Source: CAZJBP01 sp964544115 (lineage in GTDB: Bacteria > Verrucomicrobiota > Kiritimatiellia > UBA8416 > JADHWI01). From it: 17,701 nt of DNA. Shown here in pieces: positions 13,333 through 17,701 of the stretch (the first letter of the stretch is position 1; each line of letters opens with the position of its first letter). A program made the position numbers and the translations under genes. The notes beneath the pieces were generated by a model that made no database searches, was not told where the DNA came from, and worked only from the letters and a program-made list of their open reading frames with translations. The stretch covers positions 1 through 17,701 of the forward strand of contig CAZJBP010000075.1 in assembly GCA_964544115.1 (NCBI GenBank), read 5' to 3'.

Positions 13333-13776
13333 CTACCTCAGGCCTTCGTAATAGCGGCGGCCGCGGCCGGGCTTGAAGGCCGTGCCGCCGTCGGCAGTGG
13401 AGGGGTCGCAGATAACGACGGTGCCGGAGCTGTCGTCCCAATACGCCACGCGCCCGCCGGAGAGCCGTCTGCTCGGCGAGCCGGCGATCACGCGGTCGAT
13501 ATGCGCGGCCATTTGAGCCCGAGTGCTGAACCCGAACTCGCCGCCATGCTTCGTGAACGCGTGTCCGTCGGCGATGCGCGATCCCCAGGAGCCCGTGAAC
13601 GCAGGGGCAGCGGCGACGCCACGCCCCGGGGAGCTGATCGCCCCCGGCTGGTCCGCGAACCGCTGCAGGTTGTCCAGCACACGGCGGGCGGCGTCCGGGT
13701 GTCGGTTGGCATAGATGCCGGCCGCCACTGCGGCGAGCACCAGCAGAACGGAAAAGGGGTTGAGACGAGACCGCAT
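13333..13776 (-). CDS. Membrane-anchored or exported toxin-like protein (BECR-type nuclease suspected)
   Basis: A 147-residue protein. Residues 6-23 form a signal or membrane anchor, then a short linker, then a compact domain (about 66-147). The domain reads H72-A-F-T-K76-H77-x2-E80, then TRAQMAAHIDRVI, GGRVAYWDDSSGTVVICDP (107-125) and GGTAFKPGRGRRYYEGL (130-146). The His/Lys/Glu cluster followed by a 'WD...GTVVI.DP...GGTAF.P..G..Y' end resembles toxic C-terminal domains of polymorphic/contact-dependent toxins, likely of the barnase/EndoU/RelE-like fold; this is an inference from memory of the pattern. A GTG at 13791 opens the frame, but the ATG at 13776 has AAGGA seven bases upstream. It lies 11 nt after the pilin-like gene and 5 nt before the acidic gene. 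Confidence 0.6.
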   Translation of the reverse strand: MRSRLNPFSVLLVLAAVAAGIYANRHPDAARRVLDNLQRFADQPGAISSPGRGVAAAPAFTGSWGSRIADGHAFTKHGGEFGFSTRAQMAAHIDRVIAGSPSRRLSGGRVAYWDDSSGTVVICDPSTADGGTAFKPGRGRRYYEGLR

Positions 13777-13787
13777 GCTGACATCCT

Positions 13788-14588
13788 TCACAGGCTGACA
13801 CTCGAGCCTCTGTTCACCTTTACCGTAGTTCCATCGGCAGTTTCAATCGTAACCGCCGTCGCCTCAATGCGGACGATTCTGGCCGTCCCGAGTCTTTCTC
13901 CGGTCTTGCGAATCTGGTTGTTAATGAGCGCCACGTAGTCGCCGTTTCCGCCCATGATGCCGTTGAGTTTGTACTGGACGGTCGGCGCCGGCGCTTCGAC
14001 CGGAGCGGCCGGGGGCGCCTCGACTTGGGCCACCGACGGAGCCGCTGTCGCCTCGGCCGGCGGTTTGGCCTGCTTCTCCTTCTCCAGCCGCTCCGCTTCG
14101 GCGTCGGCTGCACGCTTGGCCTGACTGGCTGCCGATTGAGCCGCCATGACTTTGTCCGTGCGCATGGCCTCACGTATCGCCGCGTCTTCCATCGCCGCTG
14201 AACGGGCATCTGCCGCTCTTTGAACTTTGGCGTTGACCGCTGGCATGGGGATTGCATTCGCAGCGGAGAGGGTGCCGTGTTCGGAGCACACCGATTCCTT
14301 GCCGACCGGACCGATGGTGTATCGGCCGCCCTTTGGGCATACGAGCCCGGAGAACCCACCCTTCAGGAAGGGCGAAATCTCCTTCTCCGTCACCGTGGCC
14401 CTCTCCTTGTAATTGCGCTCCAGGGCCGCCTGATCCCTTGAGTCATCGATCATTCGCAGGTTGTTTTTGCATTTGTTTCGCTGGGATATCTCGTAGGCTG
14501 CGTTGCGCGCCCTGACGTGAGCGATGCCAAGAATCCCGACCACAACAACGACCGCAACCCCTGCCATCTTCTTCTGAGCGTTGGTCAT
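13788..14588 (-). CDS. Membrane protein with pseudopilin-like and PilP/GspC-like segments
   Basis: A 266-residue protein. A single membrane segment (about 8-23, VAVVVVVGILGIAHV) is followed by a pseudopilin-like globular part, CKNNLRMIDDSRDQAALE (40-57) and ISPFLKGGFSGLVCPKGGRY (71-90) to CSEHGTL (101-107), which resembles PVC type II pseudopilin domains with their cysteines. Next come an Ala/Glu/Lys-rich coiled coil (about 120-178) and a Pro/Ala linker (180-203). The C-terminal domain (204-266, YKLNGIMGGNGDYVALINNQ, then ETADGTTVKVNRG) resembles the small beta domain of PilP/GspC secretion proteins. No prepilin peptidase site is obvious. It starts at an ATG with AAGGGGG upstream and is first in an operon with the toxin-like and acidic genes. 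Its role is unknown. Confidence 0.65.
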   Translation of the reverse strand: MTNAQKKMAGVAVVVVVGILGIAHVRARNAAYEISQRNKCKNNLRMIDDSRDQAALERNYKERATVTEKEISPFLKGGFSGLVCPKGGRYTIGPVGKESVCSEHGTLSAANAIPMPAVNAKVQRAADARSAAMEDAAIREAMRTDKVMAAQSAASQAKRAADAEAERLEKEKQAKPPAEATAAPSVAQVEAPPAAPVEAPAPTVQYKLNGIMGGNGDYVALINNQIRKTGERLGTARIVRIEATAVTIETADGTTVKVNRGSSVSL

Positions 14589-14735
14589 GCCCCCCCCTTG
14601 GTCCTATTGGCGGCCATACTGTCCGCAATGAAATCGCTTTTCGATTCAAATCCCAGCCCCATGCACAGCCGCTGGGCGGCGGCACCCCACGCCGCAATTC
14701 TCTTCTCTATCCCCTCGCGACAACGTCAGGGCGGG
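14589..14735. other. Intergenic region upstream of the pilin-like gene
   Basis: This 147-bp stretch lies between the small ORF at 14736-15092 and the pilin-like gene and must hold the promoter of the latter unless they are cotranscribed. A TTGAAT hexamer (minus strand, 14649-14644) and a small dyad AATCG-CTTTT-CGATT (14632-14646) are visible, but no good -10 box at proper spacing. No terminator with a U-run was found. Confidence 0.35.
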
Positions 14736-15092
14736 TCAGCGAATGCTCGCGGTATCGAATATGAGGGCCCTTTCAAGCACGGCAAACGGCTGCAGTCCGT
14801 ATGTCTGCGCCAGGCCGTCGGCCAGGTTGCGTGCTGGCTCGCCAGGACTCCGGCGAAAGCACCGCCCAGCGGATTCCATACTGACGGATATCCGCCTCAA
14901 GCCTCGAAAGGGAGATGTCATGCGGGCGGAGAAAGCCGCCAGCAGGGCCAGCAGCCCGAAGGTAGTGACCGTATGATCGGTCTTGATCCAGACGTCGAAG
15001 AAGGAGGAAGAGCCGGAAGGGGCCGGGTCGGGCACAGCCGCGCCGGCGGCTGCGGATGGCCCTGTTTCGCAAGGCGACTCACATCCACTCAT
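14736..15092 (-). CDS. Small ORF overlapping the alpha-galactosidase gene by ATGA
   Basis: A 118-residue frame. Its ATG (15090-15092) overlaps the TGA of the glycosidase gene (15089-15091), the pattern of translational coupling. Residues 40-60 (TVTTFGLLALLAAFSARMTS) could be one membrane segment after a Ser/Pro-rich N-terminus. The C-terminal part (RNLADGLAQTYGLQPFAVLERALIFDTAS) looks protein-like, but the middle is Arg-rich and resembles out-of-frame GC-rich translation. An alternative minus frame contains HDISLSRLEADIRQYGIRWA, which also looks protein-like, so a frameshifted remnant is possible. I do not recognise a family. If this is not a gene, 14589-15088 is a roughly 500-bp stretch without one. 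Confidence 0.4.
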   Translation of the reverse strand: MSGCESPCETGPSAAAGAAVPDPAPSGSSSFFDVWIKTDHTVTTFGLLALLAAFSARMTSPFRGLRRISVSMESAGRCFRRSPGEPARNLADGLAQTYGLQPFAVLERALIFDTASIR

Positions 15093-17212
15093 GCCGTGAC
15101 TCCACAGTCGGCCCTGCAATGGCGCAAACCAAACAACACGACGTGGGCTCCGGGGCGGCCAAAGTTCAAGGTCAGCACGGCCCGGCCGGCCGCGTCGCGG
15201 TGGGCCGTCACTCCGTCCGTGTGCCACGGGGTGGACACCTCGACCCGGTTGGCCGTGATGTACGTGTAGCGTCCCGCGGCGGCGGCAAACACACACACCG
15301 CGCCGCGGCCCGTGGCCGGATTGATCTTCTCATGCACTTCCGGACTTCCCCCGCAGATGCCGAAACGCACTGGACTGGCTTGAGTCATATCCTCGCGAAC
15401 CTGTTTATACAGCCCCAGAATCCGGCCCAGCCGCGCCACCCCTTCCGGCGACACCGCGGGCAGATTGCCCCAGATCCCGTTCTGCCCCAGGATCAATGAT
15501 GCGAGGTTGATGATCTGCGATTCTTCCGGATCGTCCGGCAGGTAGTGCGTCAGAAACAGAACCGAAGGGAGCCACTTGTCGAAATCCAGCGGCGCGCGGC
15601 AAATGCGCGCCCGGGCCGGGCCGGGATGCACGAACACATTGCTCCAGTTCGTGGCCGTGCCCCAATCGTACGGATGGTCGAAGCTGGGATAATAGGGGCC
15701 GTTGTTAATGAGAAAATATTTGCCCGCCGCGAGGAAGCCGAGGCCGACAAAACGACCGCCTTCCGTGATGTCAAAGTCGACAATCGCTTCGGGACAGGCG
15801 GCGCACAGCTTGTTCACCACCTTGATCATGTAGCGGCCCATTTCAAAGGCGTAGCGATCGGCGCGCTCCTGCGGGGTGTTGGCTTCGGTCCCGTGAGCGT
15901 GCCGCGGGTCATTGCATCCGTACTGGCCGACCGCATCCCATTTGAAATACGTGACGCCGACATCCCGGACCAGGCGGATCAGCTCGTCGGCAAAGCTTTC
16001 CCAATACGGGCTGACCAGGCACATGTGGTAACTGGCCTCCGTCTCCCAGACCTCGAACGGCCCGTGCGGCTTGCCGTCCCACGTCATCCGGCAGTCGGGA
16101 TGCTTCTGCATGAGGCGGCTGCTGACGGCGGCCTGGGTCGGGGAGAACCAGAGCCCCAGCTTCATGCCGCGCCGGTCCAACTCCGCCTTGACGCGCTTCA
16201 GGTCATCGGGAAAGAAGGCGCGGTTCGCGTCCCAATCCCCGGTCTTGGAGTACCAGCCGGTATCGAGCACGAACACCTCGATCCCCATGCGGCCGGCGAC
16301 GTCGATTTCCTGCAGCATGCGTTCCAGGTTCATGCTGTCCAAGTACTTCTTCCCGCCCCACCACTTGTTCCGCTCCTGGAAGCACCAGGTGTTGTAGAAG
16401 ATGTGCGGTTGCCGGGACGCCCGGTTCTCCGTCATGCCCCGGAGCACGAACTCACGATAAGCGCCAGCCAGTTCGTCGATCGAGCCGGGGGCCACTGCGG
16501 CATGGAACCAGAGTGTTTCGAAGGGCTCCTCCGGCGTGATCGGCTGGCCGTCATGACAGTTGCCCTTAACGGCCCGCACGGCAACCGCCCGATCCGCCGC
16601 CAGGTGAAACTGTAGGAAGGCGTCGGGCACTTGCGACCCATGCTCATAGGCCACCAGGCAGGCCTGGCCGCGCCCTTCGGCGGCCAGCAAAGGCCCCATC
16701 ACCGCGGTATCGTTCTCAAACTGCCGGGGCGCGACGGCCAGCTCCGTGAGCCTGAAGCTGTGAATCGATTCGTCAAATTCACTGAACCGGACTTCGCGAC
16801 AGACGGGGAATCCGCGCAGGGAAAAGCGGGCGTATTCGATAGGATCAGGGCCGGCGCTACGCGTCAGCGCGCGGGGCGTATCCGAACACACCCGGTAGCG
16901 GAATCGCACCACGGGGTTAGCCGGCATGGTGTGCACGACCAGGTCCAGGCGCAACCCATCATGGCCGGGGATGTTGCCGGTGAACACCGTCTCCAGCGAA
17001 CCGTTGGTCAGCCGCCGCTCGCCGCTTCGTTCCATCGTGCGGGGCCGCAACACGACCTTCGCGCCGTCGATCTCCGCCGTCGGCGCGGCGAAGGCCAGCC
17101 CGCTGCGGGGACGCCGGCCGCCCGCGGCGAGCCTCCACAGCGCGGGCCCCGACGCACAGAACGTGACCGCGAGAGCAGACGTGGCGATCACCGGACTCTG
17201 ATAGTGGCGCAT
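15089..17212 (-). CDS. GH36-type alpha-galactosidase
   Basis: A 707-residue glycoside hydrolase of normal GH36 length, expected to release alpha-linked galactose or a related sugar from oligosaccharides. An N-terminal beta-sandwich region (to about residue 250) precedes the catalytic barrel. Landmarks are YNTWCFQERNKWWGG, VFVLDTGWYSKTGDW, LGLWFSPTQAAVSS, and the nucleophile motif FKWDAVGQYGC with D426. The second acidic site lies in FDITEGGRFVGLG (E484 region), which differs from the classical CSGGGGRFD, so the exact acid/base and sugar specificity are uncertain. No signal peptide is clear, suggesting cytoplasmic action. The ATG at 17212 lacks a strong Shine-Dalgarno; a GTG nine codons upstream (17239) follows AAGGGG. 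It follows the URO-D-like gene by 49 nt, and its stop overlaps a small ORF. Confidence 0.83.
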   Translation of the reverse strand: MRHYQSPVIATSALAVTFCASGPALWRLAAGGRRPRSGLAFAAPTAEIDGAKVVLRPRTMERSGERRLTNGSLETVFTGNIPGHDGLRLDLVVHTMPANPVVRFRYRVCSDTPRALTRSAGPDPIEYARFSLRGFPVCREVRFSEFDESIHSFRLTELAVAPRQFENDTAVMGPLLAAEGRGQACLVAYEHGSQVPDAFLQFHLAADRAVAVRAVKGNCHDGQPITPEEPFETLWFHAAVAPGSIDELAGAYREFVLRGMTENRASRQPHIFYNTWCFQERNKWWGGKKYLDSMNLERMLQEIDVAGRMGIEVFVLDTGWYSKTGDWDANRAFFPDDLKRVKAELDRRGMKLGLWFSPTQAAVSSRLMQKHPDCRMTWDGKPHGPFEVWETEASYHMCLVSPYWESFADELIRLVRDVGVTYFKWDAVGQYGCNDPRHAHGTEANTPQERADRYAFEMGRYMIKVVNKLCAACPEAIVDFDITEGGRFVGLGFLAAGKYFLINNGPYYPSFDHPYDWGTATNWSNVFVHPGPARARICRAPLDFDKWLPSVLFLTHYLPDDPEESQIINLASLILGQNGIWGNLPAVSPEGVARLGRILGLYKQVREDMTQASPVRFGICGGSPEVHEKINPATGRGAVCVFAAAAGRYTYITANRVEVSTPWHTDGVTAHRDAAGRAVLTLNFGRPGAHVVLFGLRHCRADCGVTA

Positions 17213-17261
17213 GGCTTGAAGACGACAGGAACCCACGAACCCCTTGGAACAAAGTCTCCGC

Positions 17262-17701
17262 TCACCCGCCGAATTCCGCGCGCATGCGGTCGCAGTAGTA
17301 GCGCACCAGGTCCCACTTGGCATCGGGCGCAATGCGGTGATCCGGGCAGGGGATGTAGCCGCCGAGCGCCACGAGCGGCTTGAGGCGCTCGACTTCGGCC
17401 TCCACGGCCGCCCGGTCGCGGGCAAAGACGTTCTTGTTCATACCGCCGACGCCTCGGAGCTCCCGGCCGTACGTCTCGCGCCAGGGCTTGATGCTGGCAT
17501 CCCACGTGCCGACCTCGATCGGGAACATGACGTTCACGCCGCTCTCAACCCAGGTCGGGATGAGGGCGTCGATCAGGCCGTCGCAGTCGAGCGAGCAGAT
17601 GTCGATCCCGTACTGGCGGGTGAGCTTCACGATCCGCGCGTAGTGAGGACCGACCTTCTCCCGGAAGACATTCGGAGAGATGCAGGGCCCGTTCTTGAAG
17701 C
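17262..17701 (-). CDS. Uroporphyrinogen decarboxylase-like protein (partial, 5' end outside window)
   Basis: The reading frame runs from the TGA at 17262-17264 to the window end without a start, giving about 146 C-terminal residues. The internal valine codon (GTG, 17630) that could be taken as a start is inside a continuous family-like sequence: GPCISPNVFREKVGPHYARI, then IDICSLDCDGLIDALIPTW, GVNVMFPIEVGTWD, LRGVGGMNKNVFA, and PLVALGGYIPCPDHRIAPDA. This matches the URO-D superfamily branch of many PVC and environmental bacteria, which need not make haem; relatives include corrinoid-dependent methyltransferase proteins. The GH36 gene lies 49 nt downstream, so a sugar-related operon is plausible, but the true substrate is unknown. 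Confidence 0.8.
   Translation of the reverse strand, partial: FKNGPCISPNVFREKVGPHYARIVKLTRQYGIDICSLDCDGLIDALIPTWVESGVNVMFPIEVGTWDASIKPWRETYGRELRGVGGMNKNVFARDRAAVEAEVERLKPLVALGGYIPCPDHRIAPDAKWDLVRYYCDRMRAEFGG

Noticed and set aside
13118..13801. Long minus-strand frame (227 codons) containing the acidic protein at its end
   Set aside because: Only the last 69 residues look like a protein and have their own Shine-Dalgarno; the rest is an out-of-frame reading of the toxin-like gene.

Overview
The window is GC-rich, densely coded DNA that looks chromosomal and most likely comes from a Gram-negative member of the PVC superphylum (Verrucomicrobiota, Kiritimatiellota or Lentisphaerota). The evidence is indirect. 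A secreted parallel beta-helix protein starts with the 'GALTPPGPPEPT...TLDQIEPRTPISSLP' header. A calcium-repeat protein ends in the 'YRLLHTDSL...RFYRV' domain. A pseudopilin-like globular segment has PVC flavour, and a GH36-type glycosidase lies next to a uroporphyrinogen-decarboxylase-like protein. A YdbH/YnbE/YdbL set and several lipoprotein or Sec signals show a two-membrane envelope. No rRNA, tRNA, CRISPR array, insertion sequence or prophage was seen.

Layout: (1) 1-68 is the tail of an unidentified gene, followed by rsgA (141-1190, +). (2) A minus-strand block at 1221-8653 reads, in transcription order, ydbH-like, ynbE-like, ydbL-like, a membrane-anchored transglutaminase, an ABC ATPase and an ABC-2 type permease. 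The first three match the E. coli ydbH-ynbE-ydbL intermembrane lipid-transport operon in content and order. The last three form a second unit with an 8-bp gene overlap and a 26-bp-arm inverted repeat before the permease. (3) A divergent intergenic region (8654-8885) holds a perfect 19-bp palindrome over a plausible promoter. (4) A plus-strand operon at 8886-13102 encodes an XRE-type HTH protein with a Cys-rich 'two-CW' tail, a 960-residue secreted right-handed beta-helix protein with a roughly 240-residue internal repeat, and a secreted protein with four GANVGW repeats plus thrombospondin-type-3 calcium motifs. (5) A convergent minus-strand operon at 13118-14588 encodes a membrane-anchored pseudopilin/PilP-like hybrid, a small exported protein resembling the catalytic end of polymorphic toxins, and a tiny acidic protein that fits an immunity partner. 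(6) A minus-strand unit at 14736-17701 encodes a URO-D-like protein (cut by the window end), a GH36-type alpha-galactosidase and a small ORF overlapping it by ATGA.

The most notable parts are the self-contained regulator/beta-helix/calcium-repeat operon with its palindromic operator, and the compact candidate toxin-immunity pair behind a pilin-like gene. Both are inferences from sequence reading. Several start codons were moved from the longest open frame to a downstream start with a better Shine-Dalgarno sequence, as noted per gene.
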